From Salirhabdus sp. Marseille-P4669 (GTDB lineage: Bacteria; Bacillota; Bacilli; Bacillales; Alkalibacillaceae), in contig NZ_OEQK01000006.1 in assembly GCF_900240405.1 (NCBI RefSeq), positions 1 to 64,000 of the forward strand: 64,000 nucleotides of DNA, given 5' to 3'. The notes beneath the pieces are model-generated. The model saw nothing but the letters and a program-made list of their open reading frames with translations, was not told where the DNA came from and did no database searches. Position numbers and translations under genes: made by a program. The number at the start of each line of letters is the position of its first letter. The first letter of the stretch is position 1. Shown in pieces: positions 1-9,334 of this stretch.

Positions 1-1045
<1,045 letters not shown>

Positions 1046-1165
1046 ATTGTTTGATTAAGCTCATAAATAGTAAATGGTAATGTAAATTACCGAATTGACG
1101 TACTGGTTGTTTTGTTCAGTTTTCAAGGTTCAAATGTTTATCGCCTTCTCAAAAGCGACTTTATT

Positions 1166-1194
1166 ATCATATCAAAACGGTAACTTTAAGTCAA
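1166..1194 (-). promoter_or_regulatory. rRNA operon promoter (proximal)
   Basis: On the minus strand TTGACT (1194-1189), a 17-nt spacer and TATGAT (1171-1166) form a near-consensus sigma-A promoter about 120 nt upstream of the 16S 5' end. The leader between them (about 1110-1135) carries a TTGAAAACTGAACAAAAC-type stretch, typical of boxA-like antitermination leaders in Bacillales rRNA operons. A weaker upstream promoter (TTTGAT, 16 nt, TATAAA on the minus strand near 1203-1230) may be P1. Confidence 0.8.
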
Positions 1195-1416
1195 CTGTTT
1201 TTTATAAGTTTTGAAATCACTCATCAAAGCGACGTCAATTAATATAACACATCTAGTTAATAAAAATCAATAGGAAATTTTTGTTTACTTCATTTCACCA
1301 CCGTTATTCGCGGTGGATTAATAATATATCATGTAAGATACAGAATATCAATACAATTATCCCATGAAAATAATACCAATGATATTAACAAGTACTCCTA
1401 AATTTTTTCATTAAAA

Positions 1417-1463
1417 GAAAATAAAATAGCCATTCCTTATAAACGAAAAAGGGAATGACTATT
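1417..1463 (-). terminator. terminator downstream of the rhodanese gene
   Basis: On the minus strand AATAGTCATTCC pairs with GGAATGGCTATT (one G-U/mismatch) and is followed by a T-rich stretch. The rest of 1195-1482 shows no gene; it holds only a small isolated hairpin (CCACCG/CGGTGG, 1298-1316). Confidence 0.75.
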
Positions 1464-1482
1464 AGTTATCAAACCATCGATG

Positions 1483-1791
1483 TTAAAAAACTACTTCACC
1501 TTTCCATTCTAACATACCACCAACCATGTTTCGAACGTTAAAGCCTTCTTTTTCCATATATAGACATGCATTTAAACTCCGTCGACCAGAACGGCAAACC
1601 AATACATATTCTTTCTCTGTATCTAAGTTAGCAATCGCTTCGGGTATATTTTGTAACGGAATATGCTTTGCACCTTTTATCATCCCATTTGCCACTTCCT
1701 CATCTTCTCTTACATCTATAATGACATATTCGTTTTTATCCGTTTCTATTAGTTGATCTAATTGTTCCGGTTCTATTTCTTTTATATTCAT
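1483..1791 (-). CDS. single-domain rhodanese-like protein
   Basis: A 102-aa protein that is one rhodanese domain: the Asp-Val-Arg element IIDVRED at 25-31 and the active-site loop CRSGRRS with Cys66. Such proteins carry persulfide sulfur on the catalytic Cys and act in the cytoplasm in sulfur transfer; the acceptor cannot be told from sequence. No signal peptide. RBS AGGGGAG precedes the ATG. It lies 64 bp behind leuS on the same strand with a hairpin between them, so it may be partly served by leuS read-through. It resembles B. subtilis YtwF in size and type. Confidence 0.88.
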   Translation of the reverse strand: MNIKEIEPEQLDQLIETDKNEYVIIDVREDEEVANGMIKGAKHIPLQNIPEAIANLDTEKEYVLVCRSGRRSLNACLYMEKEGFNVRNMVGGMLEWKGEVVF

Positions 1792-1820
1792 TCTTCTACT
1801 CCCCTTTAATTCATTTTAAA

Positions 1821-1842
1821 AGGGATAGGGTAACCCCATCCC
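1821..1842 (-). terminator. hairpin between leuS and the rhodanese gene
   Basis: AGGGATGGG and CCCTATCCCT pair around a short loop on the minus strand and are followed by TTTT. It is likely a leuS terminator, possibly leaky because the rhodanese RBS starts immediately after it. Confidence 0.6.
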
Positions 1843-1855
1843 TTTTTATAACATA

Positions 1856-4270
1856 TTAATTCGCGACAATGTTTACTAGTTTCCCAGGCACAACAATGAC
1901 TTTTCGAATTGTTTTTCCTTCTAGCCATTCTTGTACTTTTTCATCTTCAAGTGCTAATTTTTCCATTTCCTCTTTAGAAGCATCTTTCGATATAACTAGC
2001 TTTGATCTTACTTTGCCCATTACCTGAATCACTACTTCTACTTCATCTTCCACAAGCATGCTTTCATCATAAGTAGGCCATGCTTCATAAGCAATGGATT
2101 CGTTGTGACCGAGTAGATTCCAAATCTCTTCTGCTATATGTGGCGCAATTGGAGAAAGCATTTTGGCAAAGCCTTCTGCATACTCCTTTGGAATATGTGT
2201 TGCTTTATAACAATCATTTATGAACACCATTAATTGTGAAATGCCTGTATTAAAACGTAGGGCTTCAAAGTTTTCGGTTACTTTTTTCACTGTTTCATGG
2301 TAAACACGTGATAATTGATTGTTTGCTTCATCTGTTACTTTTTCATCAAGCTCATGATTGTCATTTACAAACAATCGCCAAATTCGATCAAGAAAACGAC
2401 GAGAGCCGTCCAATCCGTTTGTACTCCAAGCAATTGATGCATCTAACGGTCCCATAAACATTTCATACAATCTTAAAGTATCAGCACCATGAGTATTTAC
2501 AATATCATCCGGATTTACAACATTTCCTTTTGATTTACTCATTTTTTCATTACCTTCACCTAGAATCATCCCTTGGTTGAATAGCTTTTGGAACGGTTCT
2601 TTTGTTGGTACCACACCAATATCATATAAGAATTTGTGCCAGAATCTTGCGTATAGTAAGTGAAGAACAGCGTGCTCAGCTCCGCCAATATAAATATCAA
2701 TCGGAAGCCATTTTTCTAGTTTTTCTGGATCAGCAAGTTTTTCACTATTAGTTGGATCAATGTAGCGTAAGAAATACCAACAGCTACCTGCCCATTGCGG
2801 CATTGTATTCGTTTCACGACGACCTTTTTTACCGGTCTTAGGGTCTGTTACTTCCACCCAATCCTTTATATTGGCAAGTGGTGATTCTCCTGTACCAGAT
2901 GGCTTGATTTCATTTGTTTCTGGTAGTAGTAACGGAAGTTCTTCTTCAGGAACTGCTGACATTGTTCCATCTTCCCAATGAATAATCGGAATCGGTTCAC
3001 CCCAATAACGCTGGCGACTAAACAACCAGTCACGAAGTCGATATGTGATTTTGCGCTCGCCTACTCCTTTTTCAACAAGGGCTTCGATTGCTTTTGCTAC
3101 TGCTTCTTCTTTACCTAGTCCATTTAAGAAGTCAGAATTAATATGTTTACCATCTTCAGTATAAGCTTCTTTTTCAATATTTCCGCCTTCTACCACTTCT
3201 ACAATGGATAGGTCGAATTTTTTCGCAAATTCATAATCACGCTCATCATGGGCTGGAACTGCCATAATTGCACCAGTACCATATGTCATAAGAACATAGT
3301 CTGCAATCCAAATCGGCATTTTTTCCCCATTCATTGGGTTAATGGCATAGCTTCCTGTAAATACACCTGTTTTATCTTTCGCTAGGTCCGTCCGTTCCAA
3401 ATCACTCTTTGCTTCCATTTGTTTTCGATAGCTCTCAATAGCATCTTTTTGTTCTGAAGTTGTAATTTCCTCAACTAATGGATGTTCTGGAGCTAATACA
3501 GCATATGTTGCCCCAAAAATAGTATCCGGTCTTGTTGTAAATACTTCAAATGTATGATTGGAACCATCAACAGTAAAGGTTATTTGTGCACCCTCTGATT
3601 TACCAATCCAGTTGCGCTGCATATCTTTAATGCTTTCTGGCCAATCAAGTTCTTCTAAATCATCTAGTAATCGGTCAGCATATGCAGTAATTTTCAACAT
3701 CCATTGCTTCATTGGCTTCCGGATTACTGGATGTCCACCACGTTCACTTTTCCCATCAATAACCTCTTCATTTGCTAAAACCGTTCCTAATGCAGGACAC
3801 CAGTTAACTGGAACTTCATCTATATAAGCGAGACCTTTTTCATATAGCTTCAAGAAAATCCACTGTGTCCATTTATAGTAATTTGGATCTGTTGTATTAA
3901 TTTCACGATCCCAATCATAAGAAAAGCCTAATGACTTAATTTGTCGCTTGAATGTATTTATGTTTTTTTCCGTAAAGTCTTTAGGGTTATTTCCTGTATC
4001 TAGCGCATATTGCTCAGCTGGTAAACCAAAAGCATCCCAGCCCATTGGATGCAGTACTTCATAGCCTTGCATCCGCTTCATTCGTGACAGGATATCCGTT
4101 GCTGTATAGCCCTCTGGATGCCCCACATGAAGACCTGCACCTGATGGATACGGAAACATATCCAACGCATAAAATTTTTCTTTTGTGCTGCTCGTATCTG
4201 TTTTAAAGGTTTTATGTTCTTCCCAATATTGTTGCCATTTCTTTTCAATTTGGCGATGATTGAAATCCAT
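1856..4270 (-). CDS. leuS: leucyl-tRNA synthetase
   Basis: Class I aminoacyl-tRNA synthetase that charges tRNA-Leu in the cytoplasm. The protein is 804 aa, the usual Bacillus length. The HIGH signature appears as HVGH at about 48-51 (in [12 protein letters not shown]) and the KMSKS signature as EKMSKSKG near 575. The editing (CP1) domain lies between them, including the conserved TTRPDT and [16 protein letters not shown] segments. A longer frame begins at 4312, but the start at 4270 ([10 protein letters not shown]) is chosen because AGGAGG lies just before it and it matches family N-termini. Expression is controlled by the upstream T-box. Confidence 0.98.
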   Translation of the reverse strand: MDFNHRQIEKKWQQYWEEHKTFKTDTSSTKEKFYALDMFPYPSGAGLHVGHPEGYTATDILSRMKRMQGYEVLHPMGWDAFGLPAEQYALDTGNNPKDFTEKNINTFKRQIKSLGFSYDWDREINTTDPNYYKWTQWIFLKLYEKGLAYIDEVPVNWCPALGTVLANEEVIDGKSERGGHPVIRKPMKQWMLKITAYADRLLDDLEELDWPESIKDMQRNWIGKSEGAQITFTVDGSNHTFEVFTTRPDTIFGATYAVLAPEHPLVEEITTSEQKDAIESYRKQMEAKSDLERTDLAKDKTGVFTGSYAINPMNGEKMPIWIADYVLMTYGTGAIMAVPAHDERDYEFAKKFDLSIVEVVEGGNIEKEAYTEDGKHINSDFLNGLGKEEAVAKAIEALVEKGVGERKITYRLRDWLFSRQRYWGEPIPIIHWEDGTMSAVPEEELPLLLPETNEIKPSGTGESPLANIKDWVEVTDPKTGKKGRRETNTMPQWAGSCWYFLRYIDPTNSEKLADPEKLEKWLPIDIYIGGAEHAVLHLLYARFWHKFLYDIGVVPTKEPFQKLFNQGMILGEGNEKMSKSKGNVVNPDDIVNTHGADTLRLYEMFMGPLDASIAWSTNGLDGSRRFLDRIWRLFVNDNHELDEKVTDEANNQLSRVYHETVKKVTENFEALRFNTGISQLMVFINDCYKATHIPKEYAEGFAKMLSPIAPHIAEEIWNLLGHNESIAYEAWPTYDESMLVEDEVEVVIQVMGKVRSKLVISKDASKEEMEKLALEDEKVQEWLEGKTIRKVIVVPGKLVNIVAN

Positions 4271-4344
4271 TTTCCTTCCTCCTTTTTCGTATGTACGTGT
4301 TACTATTATCACTTTAAACCTTTAACGCTAAACTACTTTAAAGC

Positions 4345-4600
4345 AATAAAAAAACTCTCATCCCAATAACTGGGACGAGAGTTTATATTCCCGCGGTACC
4401 ACCCAAATTAACACCATTTAAGTGTTCACTTAGTCTATCCTTAACGCAGATTCACGTCAGATACTACTAAAAATTCATATCTGCTACATCAAAGGCGAGT
4501 TCATGAGGATCAAGGATAGCTTCCACCAACCGCTATCTCTCTGATTTCCGTGATCGTTCACTACTAATCCTTCTCATCGTATTTGAGGAATAAGCAAAAA
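4345..4600 (-). promoter_or_regulatory. leucine T-box leader of leuS
   Basis: The minus strand carries the T-box core GGGTGGTACCGCGG (about 4391-4404), which pairs with the uncharged tRNA acceptor end. Upstream is a Stem I with AGAGAG and GGTG-type bulges. The specifier loop reads GAACTCGCC, with CTC (Leu) at 4499-4497. Downstream a strong terminator (4345-4384, AAACTCTCGTCCCA paired with TGGGATGAGAGTTT, then T7) competes with the antiterminator. Established mechanism: uncharged tRNA-Leu permits read-through into leuS. Confidence 0.97.
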
Positions 4601-4668
4601 GTGCCACTTTCATTTTCTTGAGAAAGCACTACAACTAATTCTAGAATTAAATTTGTTATCGTAATCGT

Positions 4669-4697
4669 ATTTTAATGAAGGATGGAAAGATTGTCAA
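4669..4697 (-). promoter_or_regulatory. leuS T-box promoter
   Basis: TTGACA (4697-4692), a 17-nt spacer and TAAAAT (4674-4669) on the minus strand. Transcription would begin near 4662, giving a leader of about 390 nt before leuS. Confidence 0.85.
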
Positions 4698-4737
4698 GAT
4701 AAGTCAGAAATTTGGGCTATATTTATCTTTTTTCACG

Positions 4738-4765
4738 TGAAAAGTCGGGAAAATTCCCGACTTTT
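4738..4765 (-). terminator. terminator of ytzC
   Basis: Perfect inverted repeat AAAAGTCGGGAA/TTCCCGACTTTT just beyond the ytzC stop codon. Confidence 0.8.
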
Positions 4766-4768
4766 CTA

Positions 4769-5050
4769 TCAGCTATATTCATTTAAATCATTTTCATCCA
4801 AATACATATCATTTAACAGTCTAGAAACTTGTAAGTGTAATCGGTGCAGCTGCTCTTTTTGTTGTGCATTTGCACTGATTCTCATGCGCTCAATTTCTGC
4901 TTCTGCTTCTTCTAGCGCTAGTTGTGCTGTACTATACTCATTATCCACATTAAAACCATTCCGATTCGTCTCATCTAATTCTTTTTTGGCAATTTCCATT
5001 TTCTCGTTAATTTCTCTTAAAAAATTCTCCATAGAGTCACGAGTGGTCAT
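4769..5050 (-). CDS. ytzC: YtzC-like DUF2524 small protein
   Basis: A 93-aa, highly charged, Glu/Lys-rich protein predicted to be mostly helical (a possible coiled coil over about 10-85). No Cys, signal peptide or membrane segment. Size, composition and position between leuS and ytqB match B. subtilis YtzC (DUF2524), whose function is unknown. GAGGTGATG is the RBS. It has its own terminator and is divergent from mnmM. Confidence 0.75.
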   Translation of the reverse strand: MTTRDSMENFLREINEKMEIAKKELDETNRNGFNVDNEYSTAQLALEEAEAEIERMRISANAQQKEQLHRLHLQVSRLLNDMYLDENDLNEYS

Positions 5051-5114
5051 TCACATCACCTCAATTGTAATTTTTACATTTGCGAAAAAACTATACGAGG
5101 TAGTTCTGTCCTTT

Positions 5115-5141
5115 TTGAAATTGCATCAATCGTGCTAAAAT
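5115..5141 (+). promoter_or_regulatory. possible mnmM promoter
   Basis: TAAAAT at 5136-5141 is preceded by TTGAAA (15-nt spacer) or by TTTTGA (17-nt spacer). It fits the position about 32 nt before the mnmM start, but the -35 is ambiguous. Confidence 0.4.
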
Positions 5142-5172
5142 CAATTTAGATAAACGTTTTTGGAGGTAGACA

Positions 5173-5742
5173 ATGTTACAACGAGTACTTACTTTTTCAC
5201 ACACTTTATTAAAACAATCTGTTGAAATTGGTGATTATGTCATTGATGCAACAGCAGGAAATGGACATGATACAGTTATGCTGGCTAAATTGGTGGGCGA
5301 AGCTGGTCACGTACTATCCTTTGATGTGCAAAAACAAGCTATAGTCAAAACGACTGAACTCCTAAACAAAGAAAGCATACATCACGTCACAGTCATTCAA
5401 GACAGTCACCAAAATTTGGAGAATTATTTTACAGAAGAAATGAAAGGAAATATTGGTGGAGCTATTTTTAACCTCGGGTATTTACCAGGAGGAAACCATA
5501 CGATAACAACAAAACCAGATAGTACAATCCAAGCTATTGAGTCCATTTTACCACATCTAAAACCAGGAAAACTCCTTGTTTTGGTCGTGTATTATGGACA
5601 TGAGGGTGGAAAAGTAGAAAAAGACCAGATACTGGCCTTTTTACATCAATTAAACCAACAGCAATACAATGTGCTACAATATCAATTTATTAACCAAAAA
5701 AATGATCCACCCTTTTTATTAGCAATCGAAAAAAGGCGTTAA
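5173..5742 (+). CDS. mnmM: tRNA (mnm5s2U34)-methyltransferase, YtqB/MnmM
   Basis: A 189-aa class I SAM-dependent methyltransferase. Motif I is DATAGNGHDTVML (about 25-37), the post-I acidic residue is in SFDVQ, and the catalytic region reads FNLGYLPGG (about 99-107). This NLGYLPG signature is that of the YtqB family, recently shown to do the last methylation of the mnm5s2U34 wobble modification in Gram-positive bacteria that lack MnmC. RBS GGAGGT. Its stop codon overlaps that of convergent ytpB by 4 nt. Confidence 0.9.
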   Translation: MLQRVLTFSHTLLKQSVEIGDYVIDATAGNGHDTVMLAKLVGEAGHVLSFDVQKQAIVKTTELLNKESIHHVTVIQDSHQNLENYFTEEMKGNIGGAIFNLGYLPGGNHTITTKPDSTIQAIESILPHLKPGKLLVLVVYYGHEGGKVEKDQILAFLHQLNQQQYNVLQYQFINQKNDPPFLLAIEKRR

Positions 5743-6803
5743 GTTCTAATTAAATGATATAGCTTTGTGTTTAAATAAAAGAACTTAGCTTTAAAACCAG
5801 CCACATTCAATAATTGTTTCACCATTTTGCGGTAATTGTTTAATTTTTTCACTTTTTTGTCTGCTAAGTACATACCAATTAATCCATTGTGAACCAATTG
5901 GTGAAATCTTTTATGAGGAATAACATGTAAGTATTTTTTTGCTTGTTCCATAAAATATAAGAAGCGCTGTTCTAATTCCTGTTCAGTTTCATAGAAGCTG
6001 CAAAAGTTCAGATCACCTTCTTCCAGGTCCTCTTCTTGATCGATGTAATAATCGAGCATGATATGCAAGCCCTGCATATAAGGGAAATAACTATGATAAA
6101 TGTTGTCAATATGGGCTTTTGTTAGCAATCCAGATAAACCGTATGAAACGAGACAAAAAACGCCTAGAGTAGAGCCAGCACACGCTGAAAATTCATACCA
6201 GGTCAGGTCTGGAATCGTTTCTTTATGTTCCTCATACCAAGATTGAAGGCGGGAAACTCTTTCTTCTAATGCAACATGCTTATGAACCTGTAAGTCACAA
6301 TACAACGAAACAAGTTGAATAAGATATGGCAAAAGCTCATCGTAGTTCTTTATATTAGAAACTATTTCTTGACATTTTTTTACTAGGTCGACTAAATAAT
6401 CACTGTCATTTTGATCACTACGGTAGGCATAATAGTTGCCACTAAGTCTACCTGGTGTAACCGCATCAATCATCGCTTCATGTAGACAAGAAAAGTCATC
6501 TGGGTCTAATGAAGTACTACGGTCACATAAATTATCTAAGTAATCACTGATGGTTTGAAAGGCAACGATAAACGCAATTGCATCCTTTCGATTCTTTTTA
6601 GCTAGCAACGCATAGATACCTCCACCTTCACAATGAAAGGTTTTCGTATCGATGCTTGCTAAGGCTTGTTTTCTTAATTCTTCATTTTCAATTTGTGATG
6701 CTCGTTTTTTCCAATATGCAAGTTCTTGGTGCACTTCAGGGAAGATTTTTCGATAAACAGCTGACATTAACAAAATAGGGGTTTGCGGTATTTTTAGGCT
6801 CAA
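5739..6803 (-). CDS. ytpB: tetraprenyl-beta-curcumene synthase, YtpB family
   Basis: A 354-aa DUF2600 protein. In B. subtilis YtpB cyclises tetraprenyl diphosphate (C35) to tetraprenyl-beta-curcumene, the precursor of sesquarterpenes found in spores. The Asp-rich segment around DYLDNLCD (about 87-94) and a second acidic segment (DYYIDQEEDLEEGD, about 252-265) are candidate Mg-diphosphate sites. The start is TTG at 6803, chosen because GGAGGAT lies 7 nt upstream and the resulting N-terminus matches the family. It sits 17 nt behind ytpA, in one operon. Confidence 0.9.
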   Translation of the reverse strand: MSLKIPQTPILLMSAVYRKIFPEVHQELAYWKKRASQIENEELRKQALASIDTKTFHCEGGGIYALLAKKNRKDAIAFIVAFQTISDYLDNLCDRSTSLDPDDFSCLHEAMIDAVTPGRLSGNYYAYRSDQNDSDYLVDLVKKCQEIVSNIKNYDELLPYLIQLVSLYCDLQVHKHVALEERVSRLQSWYEEHKETIPDLTWYEFSACAGSTLGVFCLVSYGLSGLLTKAHIDNIYHSYFPYMQGLHIMLDYYIDQEEDLEEGDLNFCSFYETEQELEQRFLYFMEQAKKYLHVIPHKRFHQLVHNGLIGMYLADKKVKKLNNYRKMVKQLLNVAGFKAKFFYLNTKLYHLIRT

Positions 6804-6821
6804 AATAAATATCCTCCAATA

Positions 6822-7604
6822 TTAGTTCTCCACGACCTCATCTACAAACTTTTTCGCATATTCGAATACTTCTTCACGTTCTGGTTCATTAAAAATTTCG
6901 TGATATAACTGCTCCCATTCATTGTACCTTTTTTCCGGTATGGTTAACTGATTAAACCAATTTCTTACATCCTTCACATTAATTAAAAAATCCCTGCCCG
7001 CTTGCATTAATAGAGTCGGAACAGGTGGATAGTTTTGTACTTTTTGAAAAGCGATTCGAATAGCACGTTCAAATTCATGATACCAACGAATGGATACCTT
7101 TTTCAAAAATAAAGGATCTTTTTGGCGATTATGGTATCGTTTATTTCTTGTGGATACGCATGGCTCAAGTCGTGTCCGAACCTGTAGCCTCGGGAAAATC
7201 TTCTCAAGTGTTCTCGATATAGGAATCACCCATTTGGGAGGTCTGGATGCGATTCCTAATCCAGGGGAGGAAAGGATAACTCCTTTAATATATTCTGGTT
7301 TTTTTTCTTCCATCATTCTTACAACAGCTAAGCCCCCCATACTATGCCCAAGCAATAATACTGGTTTATTGTATTTTTTGGCTTCAATTGTCCATTGCTC
7401 AATCGCTTCAATATATTCATCAAATGAATCGATATGTCCTCTTAACCCCTGGCTCATCCCTTGACCAGGTAAATCATCATAGATCACATTAAAACCTTCC
7501 TCATACCACTTTTTTGCAAGCCAATCATAGCGCCCCGCATGTTCAAAAGCACCATGAACAAGAACGATGGTCCCCTTATTTGATTCGCTTACCAATTTTC
7601 TCAA
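6822..7604 (-). CDS. ytpA: lysophospholipase-type alpha/beta hydrolase, YtpA
   Basis: A 260-aa alpha/beta hydrolase: oxyanion region VLVHGAFEH (about 14-22), nucleophile elbow GHSMGG with Ser88, and a C-terminal His in YHEIFNEPERE. B. subtilis YtpA (259 aa) releases a fatty acid in bacilysocin (a lysophospholipid antibiotic) formation. The frame is open further upstream to 7859, but that part is antisense to ytoA. I place the start at TTG 7604, where AGGAGG lies 8 nt upstream. First gene of the ytpA-ytpB operon. Confidence 0.85.
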   Translation of the reverse strand: MRKLVSESNKGTIVLVHGAFEHAGRYDWLAKKWYEEGFNVIYDDLPGQGMSQGLRGHIDSFDEYIEAIEQWTIEAKKYNKPVLLLGHSMGGLAVVRMMEEKKPEYIKGVILSSPGLGIASRPPKWVIPISRTLEKIFPRLQVRTRLEPCVSTRNKRYHNRQKDPLFLKKVSIRWYHEFERAIRIAFQKVQNYPPVPTLLMQAGRDFLINVKDVRNWFNQLTIPEKRYNEWEQLYHEIFNEPEREEVFEYAKKFVDEVVEN

Positions 7605-7628
7605 GGACAATGCCTCCTCATCATTTGG

Positions 7629-7634
7629 TATAAT
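7629..7634 (+). promoter_or_regulatory. extended -10 promoter for ytoA
   Basis: TGGTATAAT is a consensus extended -10 box 34 nt before the ytoA ATG in the 63-bp divergent ytpA/ytoA gap. No good -35 is seen. Confidence 0.55.
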
Positions 7635-7667
7635 AATTTTAATATTGATAAAGGGAGGAAATAGATA

Positions 7668-8174
7668 ATGATTCGTGAATATAAGGGCAAAACGCCCATA
7701 ATCGATAAAACAGCATATGTCGCAAGCGATGTCGTGGTGACTGGTGATGTTGAAATTGGTGCCTATTCGAGTATATGGTTTAAGACCGTTATTCGCGGAG
7801 ACGTCGCACCAGTTCGAATTGGGAAAAACGTCAATGTCCAGGACCAAAGTATGCTGCATGAAAGTCCAAATAAGCCTTTAATTTTAGAGGATGGTGTAAC
7901 TGTTGGCCATCAAGTGATGCTACATTCTTCCATCGTGCATAAAAACGCATTAATAGGTATGGGCTCCATTATCCTAGATGGAGCAGAAATTGGTGAAGGT
8001 GCATTTATTGGAGCTGGAAGCCTAGTACCACCTGGGAAAAAGATTCCACCGAATACACTCGCCTTTGGACGTCCAGCTAAAGTAATTCGGGAATTAACCG
8101 ATATAGATAGTAAAGAGATGAATCGAATACGCCAGTCCTATGTGGAAAAAGGGCAATATTACAAGAACAACTGA
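7668..8174 (+). CDS. ytoA: gamma-carbonic anhydrase-like hexapeptide-repeat protein, YtoA
   Basis: A 168-aa left-handed beta-helix protein of the gamma-carbonic anhydrase/PaaY type. It has hexapeptide repeats from about 15 to 140 and the metal-binding His pattern DQSMLHES ... GHQVMLHSS (His near 64, 81 and 86). Whether YtoA-type proteins hydrate CO2 is not settled. AGGGAGG is the RBS. It is monocistronic on the plus strand, divergent from ytpA. Confidence 0.88.
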   Translation: MIREYKGKTPIIDKTAYVASDVVVTGDVEIGAYSSIWFKTVIRGDVAPVRIGKNVNVQDQSMLHESPNKPLILEDGVTVGHQVMLHSSIVHKNALIGMGSIILDGAEIGEGAFIGAGSLVPPGKKIPPNTLAFGRPAKVIRELTDIDSKEMNRIRQSYVEKGQYYKNN

Positions 8175-8375
8175 CCTATAAAAACGAAAAACAATCCCCA
8201 TAGTGACGGTAACTAAGTGGATGGACTTTTTAAGTATGAGACTAGTCAATCCCTTTTCTAGTCATAAAAACATTTACTCCAAAAATAGGGAAGACATCCT
8301 ACTCTCCTTACATCTTTTGACACACGTATCAATGACGAAACTTCATACACTAATAACAGGAGGAGGTTCAAAAAG

Positions 8376-9287
8376 TTGTTCACCTTACTATTTACTTTTA
8401 GTATTGGGGTAACATTTTGGTTTTTATCTAATCACGTTAAATTTTTCCGCAAATCACTAAAAATATACGGGCTACTTTTTACAACCTTGGCTTTCACGTT
8501 AGTTATGGTTAACCTTTACGATACGAAAAATATATGGTACCCACGTCTTGAAACCATTTGGGCAGCGGAAAAAAATCATGTAAATGACGCTGTTCCCGTT
8601 ACAAATATAACGGAAGAAAGTATTGTGAATTTAGAGGAACCAACATTCATTAAAGAAGAAATTCATTTAGAGGCACCACACATTTTGCAATATCCGGAGT
8701 TACCGCGGGGATGTGAAGTAACGTCACTTGCGATGCTTTTAAGTTATTATGATTATGATGTGGATAAGATGAAATTAGCCGAGGAAGTCAAAAAAGACCC
8801 TACACCTTATACAGTAAAGAATGGCAAAATCCATTTTGGTAATCCGTACGATGGGTTTGTTGGTGACATGTACTCTTTAACAACGCCTGGACTTGGTGTT
8901 TATCATGGGCCATTAGTCGAGCTTGCGAATCAATATGTAAAAGAGCATCATGAGGTTGTGGATTTAACTGGTGACTCCTTTTATAAAGTATTAGAGGCAT
9001 TAAACAATGGGCAGCCTGTCCAGGTCATTATTAATGCAAAGTACAAAAAATTACCGGATAGCGCTTTTAAAACATGGCAAACCCCTTCAGGACCAATTGA
9101 TATTACCATGAGTGAACATTCTGTCTTAGTTACCGGATATGACGAAGAACATATTTATTTTAATGACCCGTTAGATCGCCAATCCAAGGCGCCATTTGAT
9201 GACTTTGTTGCTGCTTGGGAGCAAATGGGTAAACAGGCTATTACAATTGAAAAAGTAGAGGAACAAATCGAAATAAGTGAGATATAA
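8376..9287 (+). CDS. membrane-anchored C39-family peptidase-like protein
   Basis: A 303-aa protein with two N-terminal hydrophobic segments (about 2-18 and 29-47), a linker and a C39-like papain-fold domain. The catalytic Cys is in LPRGCEVTSL (Cys113), the His in SEHSVLVTGYD and the Asn/Asp in YFNDPL. This arrangement suggests an extracytoplasmic thiol peptidase of the Peptidase_C39_2 group; the substrate is unknown. The start is TTG at 8376 with AGGAGG 9 nt upstream. The 200 bp before it (8175-8375) show no further feature. Confidence 0.82.
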   Translation: MFTLLFTFSIGVTFWFLSNHVKFFRKSLKIYGLLFTTLAFTLVMVNLYDTKNIWYPRLETIWAAEKNHVNDAVPVTNITEESIVNLEEPTFIKEEIHLEAPHILQYPELPRGCEVTSLAMLLSYYDYDVDKMKLAEEVKKDPTPYTVKNGKIHFGNPYDGFVGDMYSLTTPGLGVYHGPLVELANQYVKEHHEVVDLTGDSFYKVLEALNNGQPVQVIINAKYKKLPDSAFKTWQTPSGPIDITMSEHSVLVTGYDEEHIYFNDPLDRQSKAPFDDFVAAWEQMGKQAITIEKVEEQIEISEI

Positions 9288-9289
9288 TC

Positions 9290-9329
9290 AAAAGCTGAAG
9301 AGCTTCTAATTGCCCTTCAGCTTTTATTC
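9290..9329. terminator. bidirectional terminator between the C39 gene and asnB
   Basis: AAAGCTGAAG (9291-9300) pairs with CTTCAGCTTT (9315-9324); A and T runs on the flanks serve both convergent genes. Confidence 0.8.
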
Positions 9330-9334
9330 CTAAA

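Noticed and set aside
1298-1316. CCACCG/CGGTGG hairpin as a terminator
   Set aside because: Short stem with no T-run on either strand and no gene ending there.
3558-3827. Plus-strand open frame antisense to leuS
   Set aside because: Shadow of the leuS reading frame; no RBS and no recognisable protein.
7605-7859. N-terminal extension of ytpA to 7859
   Set aside because: It would run antisense through the ytoA start; composition is unlike the family, and a good RBS and TTG exist at 7604.
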